64,000 nt of DNA from Amniculibacterium aquaticum (GCF_003852705.1 NZ_REFA01000007.1:1-64000); one strand, 5' to 3'. Positions 54,749-64,000 are shown, counted from the first letter of the stretch. Numbers and translations: made by a program. The notes: generated by a model not told the origin, from the sequence alone.

Positions 54749-55636
54749 TTAAGTTTCTTCTTCATTGTTATTTGCTCTTGGATGAGCTTTGTTGTATGCT
54801 TTTTTTAATTGTTCGATGTTGGCGTTGGTGTAAACTTGTGTTGATGCCAACGAGGCGTGCCCCAAAATCTTTTGTACTTTAGATATTTCGGCCCCGTTGT
54901 CCAAGATGTGTGTTGCGAAACTATGTCTTAGGATGTGTGGGCTTTTTTTGTCTTTTGAAGTAACAAGACTAAGGTAGGAAGTAACCGTGAGATAGACAAA
55001 TTTTTCTGTGAGTTTTTTCCCTTTTTCATTTACAAAAAACAGATGTTGGCTGTTCTCATTTGGTTTTCTGAGGCTTAAATATTCTGAGAGTTTGTTTTTA
55101 AGCTCAATAGAAATGGGGATGATTCTCGTTTTGTTTCCTTTTCCAGTGACTTTTATTTCGTTATTGGTAAGATCGGTGTTTTGGTAGAGTAAGGTGCATA
55201 GCTCTGCTCTACGGATGCCGGTTTGGTACAATACCTCTATGATCAGCTGGTGGAGTAGGCTGGGTGAGTCCTCCCAAGTGTTGCTGAGGTCTTCCATTTC
55301 GTCCTTGGATATGGGGATTTGCTTTTTGGGATAGAATTTTAATGAGTTTATGTTTTCCATTGGAGAAGTTTTTAGTTCTCCAACTCTCATAAGGAAGGTG
55401 AAAAAAGATCTAAGACTGGATAATTTTCTGTTGATGCTTCTTTTGCTCAGTTCTTTTTCGCTTAAAGAAATCATGAAATTTCTGATGATTTTTCTATCTG
55501 CTTTAGCAATGCTGTTGTGGCCTTCGGTTTTCGCTAGAAAATTTTCAAAATCTTCTAAGTCTTTTTTATAGCTGCTGATGGTGTTGGGGGAGTATCTTTT
55601 TTCTTTGGTGAGATACTCTAGGAAACGCTGGGTCAT
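54749..55636 (-). CDS. Tyrosine recombinase XerC-like
   Basis: A 295-residue site-specific recombinase with an N-terminal SAM-like DNA-binding domain (residues 1-90) and a C-terminal catalytic domain. The catalytic set is complete: R142 in TGIRRAEL, K166 in VTGKGNKT, H234 and R237 in PHILRHSFATHIL, H260 in LGHASLAST and nucleophile Y269 in TQVYTNA. It probably resolves chromosome dimers with a partner recombinase. Its position between rpsU and hpf is conserved in flavobacteria, so it is housekeeping, not part of a mobile element. The start at 55636 (MTQRFLEYL) is preferred over a TTG 7 codons upstream. Confidence 0.92.
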   Translation of the reverse strand: MTQRFLEYLTKEKRYSPNTISSYKKDLEDFENFLAKTEGHNSIAKADRKIIRNFMISLSEKELSKRSINRKLSSLRSFFTFLMRVGELKTSPMENINSLKFYPKKQIPISKDEMEDLSNTWEDSPSLLHQLIIEVLYQTGIRRAELCTLLYQNTDLTNNEIKVTGKGNKTRIIPISIELKNKLSEYLSLRKPNENSQHLFFVNEKGKKLTEKFVYLTVTSYLSLVTSKDKKSPHILRHSFATHILDNGAEISKVQKILGHASLASTQVYTNANIEQLKKAYNKAHPRANNNEEET

Positions 55637-55702
55637 AATAAAAAAATCTCTTTCCAAATTTACAAATTCGGAAAGAGATCAATATTATTTTATTGAAAAT
55701 AA

Positions 55703-55900
55703 TTAAGCTTGTTCTTCTCTACTAGCTTCTCTTTGTTTGTGAGCCGCTTTTAGTTTAGCTTGTCTGTTGGTAACGGAAGGTTTGATAAACTGTTGTCTCG
55801 CTCTTAGTGATCTAACAACTCTTGTTTTATCATATTTTCTTTTGTACTTCTTAAGTGCTCTGTCGATAGACTCTCCGTCTTTTACTTGAATTATTAACAT
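55703..55900 (-). CDS. rpsU: 30S ribosomal protein S21
   Basis: A 65-residue basic ribosomal protein with the family pattern VKDGESIDRALKKYKRKYD, then R-rich helices. It is involved in initiation on the small subunit. First gene of the rpsU-xerC-hpf group, with a well-matched promoter upstream. Confidence 0.97.
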   Translation of the reverse strand: MLIIQVKDGESIDRALKKYKRKYDKTRVVRSLRARQQFIKPSVTNRQAKLKAAHKQREASREEQA

Positions 55901-55922
55901 ATTTTACATCTCATTTCGGGTG

Positions 55923-55954
55923 CAAAAGTAAGAACTATTTTTTTAACTCACAAA
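55923..55954 (-). promoter_or_regulatory. rpsU promoter
   Basis: On the minus strand TTTG (55951-55954), a 20-base spacer and TACTTTTG (55923-55930) fully match the Bacteroidota consensus. Confidence 0.65.
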
Positions 55955-55990
55955 TTTATTTCAGTAAATGCAAAAAAGCCTAAAAAATCT

Positions 55991-55998
55991 TACATTTG
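55991..55998 (+). promoter_or_regulatory. Candidate -7 promoter element of the choice-of-anchor L gene
   Basis: TACATTTG matches TAnnTTTG, 17 bases before the ATG at 56016. It rules out the upstream in-frame start at 55968. Confidence 0.5.
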
Positions 55999-56015
55999 TA
56001 GAAATATTATCAACG

Positions 56016-59000
56016 ATGAAATTAAATTCATACATATTATTTATTTTTCTTTTGATGAGCGGATTTTCTTTTGCTCAAAGAAATCGTGCGGCTCGGGTAG
56101 AAACGCCTTCAGCTCAAACTTTAAGGGCCGGAGCTTTTATTGATGTTAACGCTGCAGGTTATGCTCCGAGCGCTTATACCATCGATCAATTGATAAAAAA
56201 TATATTGATTACGGGTGGCAATAGCAATTGTGCGACACCAAATATTTCTAATGTTCAGGTTTCTCCCAATTTGGCAGCTACAGATGTTAATAGATCTTGG
56301 GGATATTTTAACAAAGCGCTTACGGCTTTTCCTTTTACAGATGGTATTGTACTCACCTCGGGATATGCCAGAAGAGCGGGAAATAATTTCGCAAATGGAA
56401 CTTTAAGTGATGTATTAGGAACAGGTGGTGATACGGATTTGGCAACTGCAATTAATGTGTCTAATGGCCAGTTGAATGATGCAACATACATTTCGTTTGA
56501 TTTCGTGCCTTCGGTTTCTACCATTTCGTTTAATTATATTTTTGCCTCAGAAGAATATTCCAGTTCTTATCCATGTACATTTACAGATGGTTTTGCATTA
56601 TTAATTAAGAAACAAGGAGATCCCAACTATACCAATTTGGCCGTATTGCCCAATAATGCCGGTCCCGTGAGTGTGACCAATATTCACCCAAATATTCCGG
56701 GGAATTGTGGCTCTGTAAACGAACAGTATTTCAACGGCTACAACTCCAATAACATAGAAACTAATTTTAATGGAAGGACAATTCCGTTAACTGCTACTGC
56801 TACTGTCATTCCAGGGCAAACCTATCATTTCAAAATTGTTTTGGCGGATTATTCAGACTCTTCTTTTGACTCTGGAGTTTTTATCCAAGCTGGATCTTTT
56901 AATATTGGTGTTCAAATTGGCGACGGAACCGGTGCTGCGTTGCCACCAAATGTAAATGTTTGTGGCCCGATTTCTCAGACCATGGTCGCTACTTCACAGG
57001 CGAGTGGAGCAACTTATCAATGGTTTTTGAATGGCAACCCTATTGCCGGTGCAACCAACGATACTTACACAGCAACACAGCCAGGAACTTATTCTGTAGA
57101 AGTTACAGTTCCGGGAAGTAATTGTCCGGGTACCGCTCAGGTGGTTGTCACATCTACACCCGCGCCAACGGTACAGAATACTTCGTTGGAAGTCTGTTCC
57201 AGTACCACGACGGGAGTTTTTAACCTGACCAATGCACAACCCAATATAAGTACAACCCCGGGTGCGGTTTTTTCGTATTATCAAAATCAGGCAGATGCCT
57301 TGGCGGGTAATACCAATGCCATAGGAAATGCTACGGCATTTTCTTCGGCCAATACCACTTTATATGTGCGAGTGCAGGTGGGTAATTGTTTTAATGTTGC
57401 TCAACTGCAATTAACCGTAAATCAAACTCCGGCAATACCAACCGTTACGGCTTCTTCCGGTGTTTTGTGTGCCGGTGGAACGGTAACTTTAACCTCAAAT
57501 TATACTTCTGGAAATCTATGGTCAACAGGTGCAACAACTCAAAGTATTGTTGTGAATGCAGCGGGAACTTATACCGTAACCAATTCTGTTGGTACTTGTA
57601 CCAGTGCACCGGCTTCTGTTACCATAACGGACTCTGTAGATCCCAATCTTCAAATTTCTGGTAACTTGGCTTTTTGTCAAGGTGGTGCATCGACACTCAC
57701 GGCAAGTGCAGATGGTACAGGAAATACTTATGCTTGGAATACCGGTGCAACAACTCCGGCAATAACCGTAACTGCGGCAGGTGTCTATACGGTAACGGTG
57801 ACTACGGCAGCAGGCTGTCAGTATGTTAAATCGGTAACTGTTACTACAGATGCGCCACCAACCGCTCAGAACGCTCAGTTGAGTGAATGTTCGGCAAATG
57901 CAACAGCAACTTTTAATTTGACATCGGCACAAAATGCAATCAGTACCACGCCCGGAGTTACCTTTACATATTATCAAAATCAAGCGGATGCTGTAGCTGC
58001 AAATGCCAATACCATTGTCAATTCCAATGCCTATACTTCGCCCAACGCAACCGTTTATGTTTTGGTGAAAAAAGGAACTTGCTCTACAGTTGTACAACTT
58101 CAGTTGACGGTTTCTTCTACTCCTGTGGTTCAGAATGCGACATTGAACGAATGCTCGGTAGCAACTACAGCGTTGTTCAATTTGACTGCGGCGCAAAATT
58201 TAATTTCCGCCAATCCAAATGCAATTTTTTCTTTTTATCAAAATTTAGCCGATGCACAAGCAGGAAGTGCCAATACGATTGCCAATCCAACCGCATATAC
58301 ATCTGGAAATGCCTTAATTTATGTTTTGGTAAAAGCAGGGACATGTACTTCTATTGCTGAGTTGCAACTGAATGTTGTGGCCATTCCGGTGACAAACATT
58401 ACACAATCTGCACCGGCAATTTGTGGAAATACGCCTGTGGTTTTAACTTCTAATTATGCGGTGGGGAATCTTTGGTCCAACGGTTCAACCAATCAAAGCA
58501 TCACGGTGACGGTACCTGGGACTTATACGCTAACAACGACTAACGGGAATTGTACAGGAAATACAGCATCGGTAACTTTGGTGTCGACTCCAGATCCTAA
58601 CATACAAATAACAGGAAATCTTAATTTCTGTCAAGGAAGTTCGACAACGCTTACGGCTACAGCGGATGGAACTTCGAACATCTTTTCTTGGTCAAACGGT
58701 GCCAACGGCAATACAACGCTCATTACAACTCCCGGTGTTTATACCGTTACGGTGACGACTCCTTCTGGTTGTGTGTTTCAGAAATCGGTTACGGTAACCA
58801 TGGATCCGGCGATTGTGATTAATATTGCAACTCCTGGACAAATTAACTGTACCAATTCACAAATCACCTTGAATGCTTCAAATTCTGTTTTTGTGCCAAA
58901 TTCTACCTTACTTTGGACGGCTTCTGGGGGTGGAAATATTGTTTCGGGTGCCAATACAACAACACCTGTGGTGAATGCAGCAGGAACTTACACGCTGACC

Positions 59001-59987
59001 ATTACCAGTCCAAACCCTAACGGTTGCTCGGCTCAAAGTCAGGTGGTGGTTGTTAAAAACATTACTCCACCAACCATTGCGGTGAATGCCTCTTCCATAA
59101 AAATTTGTAAAGGACAATCGGTAATTTTGACGGCAGCAGGTGCTGTTACCTATATTTGGACTGGACTTACAGGAAACGGAAATACACAAACGGTTACCCC
59201 AGATGTTACAACAACTTATTCTGTAACGGGGGTTGGAGCAAACGGTTGTGCTGCCGCCAATCCTACCAATATTACCATTGAAGTGGTTCCTGCGATTGTA
59301 TCTGTACTTCAAAACGGACACATGTGTAAAGGCGATGCTCTGACTTTGGATGCAGGTGCAGGTCCTAACTATACCTATCTGTGGAGTACGGGACAGACAA
59401 GTCAGACCATAGATGTTGTGCTTCCGGGGACTTATTCTGTGGTGATTGATAACGGAACTTGTACCAAATCCGTTACCGCAATTGTTACTTATACCGTTGT
59501 TCCCGAAATTAAAGAAGTGGTTTTCGAAAACCATACTTTGACCATTACAGCGACCAATCCGCAAGGGACACCGTTGGAATATTCATTGGATCATGGAGCT
59601 ACATGGCAAAGTTCTAATGTCTTTTCCGGTATTGAAAGCAATATGAACTATACCATTACGGTAAGAAATCAAGGAATGAATTGCTCGAATTCCGTACTGT
59701 ATTTTACCGTTTACATTCCGAATTTGATTACTCCAAACAACGATGGCAACAACGATACCATCAGTTTTGCAGAGTTGGCAAAATATGACAATTTTGGTGG
59801 AGGCATCTACGATCGATACGGAAAACCGGTTTTCAAAGCCAGTAAGTCCAATTACATTTGGAACGGTCAGTACATCAACTATCCATTGCCAACGGCAACT
59901 TATTGGTATCAATTGCATTGGAAAGATCCTATTTCTTCTAAGCTGATTGAAAAAACAGGATGGATTTTGTTGAAAAATAGAGATTGA
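56016..59987 (+). CDS. Choice-of-anchor L protein with Ig-like repeats and T9SS type B sorting domain
   Basis: A 1323-residue surface protein. After a signal peptide (YILFIFLLMSGFSFAQ) comes a choice-of-anchor L domain at about residues 55-300 (GIVLTSGYARRAGNN, SFNYIFASEEYSSSYPC). The central 850 residues are Ig-like and repeated domains. Three copies of a 90-residue unit each carry an (E)CS...FNLT...AQ...IS...YQN pattern. The C-terminus (NLITPNNDGNNDTISF to TGWILLKNRD) is a type B (gliding-motility-associated) sorting domain. It is exported by T9SS and probably cell-attached. Adhesive function is inferred. Confidence 0.92.
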   Translation: MKLNSYILFIFLLMSGFSFAQRNRAARVETPSAQTLRAGAFIDVNAAGYAPSAYTIDQLIKNILITGGNSNCATPNISNVQVSPNLAATDVNRSWGYFNKALTAFPFTDGIVLTSGYARRAGNNFANGTLSDVLGTGGDTDLATAINVSNGQLNDATYISFDFVPSVSTISFNYIFASEEYSSSYPCTFTDGFALLIKKQGDPNYTNLAVLPNNAGPVSVTNIHPNIPGNCGSVNEQYFNGYNSNNIETNFNGRTIPLTATATVIPGQTYHFKIVLADYSDSSFDSGVFIQAGSFNIGVQIGDGTGAALPPNVNVCGPISQTMVATSQASGATYQWFLNGNPIAGATNDTYTATQPGTYSVEVTVPGSNCPGTAQVVVTSTPAPTVQNTSLEVCSSTTTGVFNLTNAQPNISTTPGAVFSYYQNQADALAGNTNAIGNATAFSSANTTLYVRVQVGNCFNVAQLQLTVNQTPAIPTVTASSGVLCAGGTVTLTSNYTSGNLWSTGATTQSIVVNAAGTYTVTNSVGTCTSAPASVTITDSVDPNLQISGNLAFCQGGASTLTASADGTGNTYAWNTGATTPAITVTAAGVYTVTVTTAAGCQYVKSVTVTTDAPPTAQNAQLSECSANATATFNLTSAQNAISTTPGVTFTYYQNQADAVAANANTIVNSNAYTSPNATVYVLVKKGTCSTVVQLQLTVSSTPVVQNATLNECSVATTALFNLTAAQNLISANPNAIFSFYQNLADAQAGSANTIANPTAYTSGNALIYVLVKAGTCTSIAELQLNVVAIPVTNITQSAPAICGNTPVVLTSNYAVGNLWSNGSTNQSITVTVPGTYTLTTTNGNCTGNTASVTLVSTPDPNIQITGNLNFCQGSSTTLTATADGTSNIFSWSNGANGNTTLITTPGVYTVTVTTPSGCVFQKSVTVTMDPAIVINIATPGQINCTNSQITLNASNSVFVPNSTLLWTASGGGNIVSGANTTTPVVNAAGTYTLTITSPNPNGCSAQSQVVVVKNITPPTIAVNASSIKICKGQSVILTAAGAVTYIWTGLTGNGNTQTVTPDVTTTYSVTGVGANGCAAANPTNITIEVVPAIVSVLQNGHMCKGDALTLDAGAGPNYTYLWSTGQTSQTIDVVLPGTYSVVIDNGTCTKSVTAIVTYTVVPEIKEVVFENHTLTITATNPQGTPLEYSLDHGATWQSSNVFSGIESNMNYTITVRNQGMNCSNSVLYFTVYIPNLITPNNDGNNDTISFAELAKYDNFGGGIYDRYGKPVFKASKSNYIWNGQYINYPLPTATYWYQLHWKDPISSKLIEKTGWILLKNRD

Positions 59988-60007
59988 TGTTTTTTTGAAT
60001 GTATAAC

Positions 60008-60038
60008 TTGATTTCCACAATTATATAATGTACTTTTG
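60008..60038 (+). promoter_or_regulatory. tmRNA promoter
   Basis: TTG at 60008-60010, a 20-base spacer and TACTTTTG at 60031-60038 match the Bacteroidota consensus, 14 bases before the tmRNA 5' end. Confidence 0.65.
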
Positions 60039-60052
60039 CAAGACTTAAACAT

Positions 60053-60449
60053 GGGGTTGACTGGTTTCGACAGCAAGACCAATGGGTAAGTAAGCATGCA
60101 GAGAACCGTAGCGCGATCTCTTTAATCCCTTGCTACAACATTTTAACTGGCAACGAAGAGTTCGCTCTTGCTGCTTAATCTGAAGTTTAGTAGGATTCAA
60201 GCGTTCTCCCGAAGATAGTAAGGAGGCAAGATGTCTCACAAATGCTCTGTTCTGCGGCATTTGATTCTGGGGCATAGCAATGCAGGAATAAGTCACTAAA
60301 AGCTTCGGTTGGTGATCGAAAATCTTAGAAGATAAGCTGAAAATTGGGTGTCTGTGCTCTGTTTTTGGTCGAAAATCAATTGCAGAATAAGCATGTAGAA
60401 AGCTTGCGTGTTGCTTGTTTGGACGAGGGTTCGAATCCCTCCAACTCCA
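60053..60449 (+). ncRNA. ssrA: Transfer-messenger RNA
   Basis: A 397-base tmRNA. The 5' end GGGGTTGACTGGTTTCGACA and the 3' T-arm GGGTTCGAATCCC with CAACTCC form the tRNA-like half (GGGGTTG pairs with CAACTCC). The tag frame at 60149-60178 encodes GNEEFALAA and stop, ending in the ALAA degradation signal. CCA is not encoded. With SmpB it rescues stalled ribosomes and marks the unfinished protein for proteolysis. Own promoter and terminator. Confidence 0.97.
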
Positions 60450-60463
60450 CAAAGTGAAAAATT

Positions 60464-60491
60464 AAGGTACTCAATCGAGTGCCTTTTTTTT
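60464..60491 (+). terminator. Terminator of ssrA
   Basis: AAGGTACTC pairs with GAGTGCCTT (one T-G pair) with a 4-base loop and a T8 run. Confidence 0.85.
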
Positions 60492-60642
60492 CGTTATAAC
60501 ACCGATGGATACAACAATTAACGCCTATTGGTGGGGGTGGCAAGGATTGCAAAAAATACGAGCTTAGTTGTTGGGCTTTGGCTACAGGGTGAGGAATGGC
60601 TGAAAATAGTTTTTGTTTTTTATTGAAATAAAAAAACAAAAA

Positions 60643-60672
60643 AAAGAGACTTACATTTCTGAAAGTCTCTTT
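60643..60672 (-). terminator. Terminator of the BspA-like gene
   Basis: AAAGAGACTT and AAGTCTCTTT pair around a 10-base loop, followed on the minus strand by a T-rich tail. Confidence 0.75.
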
Positions 60673-60689
60673 TTACAAGCGCATAGTCT

Positions 60690-62023
60690 TTATTTCTTAA
60701 TCACTTTGTACGGTTTGCCGTCAATATTGATGATGTACATGCCGTTGATCAGTTGCCTAAGGTCTATGGTGTTTTTCCCTTTGTTTAGAGAAAGTTCTTT
60801 CACTTTTTTTCCGGTCATGTCAAAAAGTTGAGCCGTTGTTTTAGAAAGCGATTCTATAAACAGTTCTCCTGTGGTTGGGGTAGGGTATAGCTTTATTGGG
60901 TTTGCAGCACTTATTTCTTGGTTGGCAAGGTTGGTAACACAAGAGCTGTCGTACACATCTCCAGAGATGCTCCAGCCTTTGGTGTTGATCAAGATGTTTC
61001 TGTAGGTTTGTGCTTGTGGTCCGTACAAGATGTTGTCGGCTTTCATAGTTCCGTTTTGTGGGAAGTTTGGGTTGTTGGCCCATCCCATCAGGGTTTTGGA
61101 ATAATTTTCACAAGTCATACCGGTGTTTGATAGAAAGTCTAATAAATTATATGCTTTAATATCCCAACTACCCAAGTCTTGGTTGAAGTTGAAGGCATTG
61201 GTAAACATATTGTAGATTTGAGTAGCATTGCTTACATTCCAATTGCTGATGTTGCTGTTGAAGTTGTATGCCGATTGAAACATGCTGGACATGTTGGTGA
61301 CATTGCTTACATTCCAACTGCTGAGGTTTCCGTTGAAATTTGTAGCATAATAAAACATGTTTTGCATATTGGTAACATTGCTTACATTCCAATTGCTGAT
61401 GTCGCTGTTGAAATTATCAGCACTACTAAACATGCTGAACATGTTTGTAACATTGCTTACATTCCAAGAGCCAATCGGAGCATTAAAGTTGGTACAGCTA
61501 GAAAATAAACTAGACATATCCGTAACATTGCTGACATTCCATTGGTTGATGTTGGGTATGGTCGTGATGGCATAACAATACGAAAACATTTTTGCCATGC
61601 TGGTCACATTGGAAAAGTTCGGGATGTCGGTAGCGGTTATTTGTAAATCAGGACATCCTTGGAAAGAACTGGAGAGGTCGTTAAACCATTGTACATTCCC
61701 CCATTGTTGCAATTCTTTTATCTCATAATTGTCATTATAATTCAATGCGGGGTGTCCAAAGACAAATTTAAAGTTCCGCTTGGGGTAATGTCCAAAATGT
61801 AATCTCCAGCTATAGGAAGGGCAATGGTGTTCAGTCCAGAGTTTACCGTAGCAGTACCGGTAACACTGGGATCGCCTACTTTTGTGTATTGATAGCTATA
61901 GCCTCCTAGGGTGAAAAGTTTGATACTTCCATCGCTCACCGACCATTTGGTCTTAATGGGATTGTTTTGCGCAAAAGCATGTGTTCCTGCGATCATCAGC
62001 AGGAAAAAAGAAAGAGTTTTCAT
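60690..62023 (-). pseudogene. BspA-like leucine-rich-repeat surface protein with T9SS sorting domain, frame broken by one base
   Basis: Two frames encode one protein of about 444 residues. The first (62023 down to 61742) has a signal peptide (LSFFLLMIAGTHAFAQ) and a PKD-like strand region ending SLDTPH. The second (61745 down to 60690) continues LNYNDNYEIKELQQWG. One extra C in the CCCC run at about 61748-61751 would read SLDTPALNYNDNYE and join them. The middle is a DUF285/BspA repeat array of NVSNVT(D/N)M units, and the end is a type A sorting domain (IKLYPTPTTGELFI to YKVIKK). As read, the second part lacks an export signal. The stop and a TTG overlap, so re-initiation is also possible. 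Confidence 0.8.
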
Positions 62024-62205
62024 GGTTATTGTTTTTTAAAAAATTGCCGCAAATATAAATCTTCAACCGCGATAAATATTACGGTTTCCCGTAAGAATTG
62101 AAAAATAATGGATAAGCTTTTTGCTGTCAACCAATTATTTGTTTAATTAAAAAAATGGATGCGACACAATGATGGGTCGAAACAGAAAAAACAAGGATTA
62201 TTTCG

Positions 62206-62213
62206 TACTTTTG
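62206..62213 (+). promoter_or_regulatory. Candidate -7 promoter element of the OmpR-type two-component operon
   Basis: TACTTTTG matches TAnnTTTG, 17 bases upstream of the regulator ATG. Confidence 0.5.
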
Positions 62214-62230
62214 TGTAGGCAATAATTTTT

Positions 62231-62905
62231 ATGAATATTCTTTTGTTAGAAGATGATCTGATACTGTCATCTGAGATTTCAAAATTTTTAGAACAAAAAA
62301 ATACGGTGTGTACCAAGGTCTATTCCGGCGATCAGTTTGTAGATCAATTTAAAAAGGACAACTACGATGTTTTTCTATTGGACATCAATGTGCCCAACGG
62401 AAATGGTTTGGATATTTGTTCGATGATCCGAAAAGAAGATGTTTTGGTGCCCATACTGATGATTTCTGCCTACGGCGAACTTTCGGATAAAATGGATGCG
62501 TACAACCGATATGCCGATGATTATTTGGTGAAACCTTTTCATTTTGATGAATTGTGGATGAAAATAAACTCCTTGCTCCGCAGGACATCTAAAGAAGAAC
62601 CTTCGGATGTGATCCGGATTGAAGATTTGGTCATCAACAAGCCGCAGAGAAAAGTGACCCGTTGCGGAAAAGAAATTACCCTGACTTTAAAAGAATTTCA
62701 ACTTTTGGTATTCTTGGCCGAAGCCGAAGGAAAGATTGTCTCCAAGCAAGAAATTACCGAGCAAGTATGGGAGCATAATTTTAATACCAATACCAATACC
62801 GTTGAGGTGTATATTAATTTTTTAAGAAAAAAAATTGATAAAGATTTTTCAACCAAACTCATCCATACCCGTTCGGGATTTGGATATTACATGAGTTCAA
62901 TCTAA
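62231..62905 (+). CDS. OmpR-family response regulator
   Basis: A 224-residue regulator. The receiver domain covers residues 1-118, with acidic residues in LLLEDDLIL, phosphoacceptor Asp51 in VFLLDINVP and the conserved Lys in YLVKPFHFDEL. A C-terminal winged-helix DNA-binding domain (about 125-222) has VYINFLRKKIDKDF and ends HTRSGFGYYMSS. Its partner kinase starts 10 bases downstream. Target genes unknown. Confidence 0.94.
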   Translation: MNILLLEDDLILSSEISKFLEQKNTVCTKVYSGDQFVDQFKKDNYDVFLLDINVPNGNGLDICSMIRKEDVLVPILMISAYGELSDKMDAYNRYADDYLVKPFHFDELWMKINSLLRRTSKEEPSDVIRIEDLVINKPQRKVTRCGKEITLTLKEFQLLVFLAEAEGKIVSKQEITEQVWEHNFNTNTNTVEVYINFLRKKIDKDFSTKLIHTRSGFGYYMSSI

Positions 62906-62915
62906 GCAAGAAGAG

Positions 62916-64000
62916 ATGTCTTTAAAACGAAAAATAGCCATCAGAATCAGCATCGTGTTTTCCATCCTTTTTGCGGTGGTCATGGTGGTTATCTATTTTT
63001 CTTTCAGCGATTTCAGACGGGACGAATTCGAAAACAGATTCAAGCAGCGTTTGGTTTTTACCGTTCGTTTTATCGAGCAATCCAAAGATTTTGATGAAGA
63101 GGCTCCTGTTTTTTTTAATGAAAATTCGGACAATGTTTTGCTCAACGAACAGATTCTGATCTTTAATGAAGAAAAAAAACTCATCTACAGCACGGTGAAA
63201 GACGATGTTATCCACTGGGACGATCATCTTTTAGAAGATTTAGACGCCAACAATACCATTTATAAGGAAGGCGGCTCACCGGATATTTATGCCGCATTGC
63301 GAAAGATTAACCGTAGAAACTACTACATACTGACCAGTGCTCAAGACATAACGGGAGTGGCAAAACTGAATTATTTGAAATATTTATTACTCTTTTCGTT
63401 TTTAATCACAGGGTTAAGTATTGGCTTTCTGAGTTATTATTTCATGGGGAAATACCTGTTGCCTTTGGAGGTGCTGAACACAAAAATTAAAGACATCACC
63501 TCGAGTCATGAATTGAGTCCTATACATTTTACAGATTCCGGTGACGAGATTGCAACATTGACCAAATCGTTTAACATCATGCTAAGTCGTTTGAATGTAG
63601 TCTTCGAAGCTCAGAAAGGATTTACGGCAAGTGCATCGCACGAAATTCGGACACCTTTGGCCAGGATGGCATTTCAGTTGGAAAATTTGTCGCATGAAAA
63701 ATCCGTGTCTCATGAAGATCGTTTGCGGGTTGATAAGATTCTTCAAGAAGTATATCAGCTTTCGGATCTAACGCAGTCGCTATTGCTGTTGGCAAAAATG
63801 GAGGATCAAAATAAGGTGAACACTTTTGAAGAGGTTAGGGTAGATGAGGTAATCTTTGATGCCTATCAAAAGGTGAAATCCAATTTTCCGGAATTGGAAA
63901 TGAATTTTTTAATCGTCGAAAATGTTCAAATGGACTATACCTTTAGCATCATGGGGAACAAGTCTCTGCTGGAAATAGTTTTAATTAATTTATTGAAAAA
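62916..64000 (+). CDS. Sensor histidine kinase (partial, cut by window end)
   Basis: The first 361 residues of a membrane histidine kinase. Helices are at about residues 7-29 and 155-178 (LKYLLLFSFLITGLSIGFLS), with an extracytoplasmic sensor loop of about 125 residues between them. A HAMP-like linker follows, then the phosphoacceptor box SASHEIRTPLARMAFQLENL with His242. The window ends within the N box (LEIVLINLLKK), so the ATP-binding domain is missing only because of the edge. It is the partner of the upstream OmpR-type regulator. Confidence 0.92.
   Translation, partial: MSLKRKIAIRISIVFSILFAVVMVVIYFSFSDFRRDEFENRFKQRLVFTVRFIEQSKDFDEEAPVFFNENSDNVLLNEQILIFNEEKKLIYSTVKDDVIHWDDHLLEDLDANNTIYKEGGSPDIYAALRKINRRNYYILTSAQDITGVAKLNYLKYLLLFSFLITGLSIGFLSYYFMGKYLLPLEVLNTKIKDITSSHELSPIHFTDSGDEIATLTKSFNIMLSRLNVVFEAQKGFTASASHEIRTPLARMAFQLENLSHEKSVSHEDRLRVDKILQEVYQLSDLTQSLLLLAKMEDQNKVNTFEEVRVDEVIFDAYQKVKSNFPELEMNFLIVENVQMDYTFSIMGNKSLLEIVLINLLK

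Noticed and set aside
54749-55636. XerC-like gene beside tRNAs considered as an integrase of a genomic island
   Set aside because: The rpsU-xerC-hpf order is a known housekeeping arrangement. No att repeats, phage genes or composition change were seen nearby.
57522-58196. 224-residue minus-strand frame inside the choice-of-anchor L gene
   Set aside because: Antisense shadow with very high Cys and Arg content. The same applies to 58908-59564.
60045-60639. Two minus-strand open frames (60045-60452 and 60376-60639) over the tmRNA
   Set aside because: They lie mainly antisense to ssrA, and their WRDSNPRP and LEGFEPSSKQ stretches are the usual artefact of translating the T-arm of tRNA-like genes.

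Overview
The window looks like chromosomal DNA of a flavobacterium (Bacteroidota), most likely from the Chryseobacterium/Weeksellaceae neighbourhood. The evidence is the low G+C content, promoters of the Bacteroidota type (TTTG, about 20 bases, then TAnnTTTG), almost no Shine-Dalgarno sequences, several proteins with type IX secretion (T9SS) C-terminal sorting domains, GLPGLI, DUF6452 and DUF6048 family proteins, and a tmRNA whose tag is GNEEFALAA. Genus-level placement is inference.

Layout. 1-2.8 kb: end of a transposase at the window edge, then catalase and OxyR divergently transcribed. 2.8-4.3 kb: metK behind a SAM-II-like riboswitch. 4.3-10 kb: TPR lipoprotein, membrane phosphoesterase, threonine dehydrogenase, acyltransferase. 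10-18.5 kb: pabB/pabC-like folate pair, menD, a short-chain dehydrogenase, a histidine kinase with LuxR-type regulator, aspS. 18.9-22.5 kb: a pilin-like gene (frame broken) followed by a large usher-like outer-membrane protein. 22.5-27.8 kb: nuclease, a cysteine-less TlpA-like lipoprotein, rlmD with DUF6452/DUF6048 genes. 27.8-38 kb: two T9SS metalloproteases (one with exact 813-bp tandem modules), a small cysteine-containing peptide and a GLPGLI protein. 38-50 kb: housekeeping genes (coaE, ruvB, hutI, hutG, an aldehyde dehydrogenase, pyk, rnc, fabF, acpP). 50-62 kb: three large T9SS surface proteins around a tRNA cluster (Thr, Tyr, Gly, Thr), hpf, xerC-like and rpsU, then tmRNA. 62.2 kb to the end: an OmpR-type regulator and a histidine kinase cut by the window edge.

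How the genes work together. OxyR probably controls the adjacent catalase in the peroxide response. SAM-II would make metK responsive to its own product. PabB and the PabC-like lyase make p-aminobenzoate for folate. HutI and HutG perform the last two steps of histidine breakdown to glutamate. AcpP, FabF, RNase III and pyruvate kinase lie in one codirectional block. The T9SS cargo proteins would be exported to the cell surface or medium by a secretion machine encoded elsewhere.

The most notable points are the SAM-II-like leader of metK, the pilin/usher-like pair, two related structured intergenic elements, a translation-gene tRNA cluster that has lost tuf, and three single-base frame breaks, all in secreted surface-protein genes. 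The breaks may be phase variation, decay or sequencing error; the sequence alone cannot decide. No CRISPR array, prophage, rRNA or replication origin was seen.
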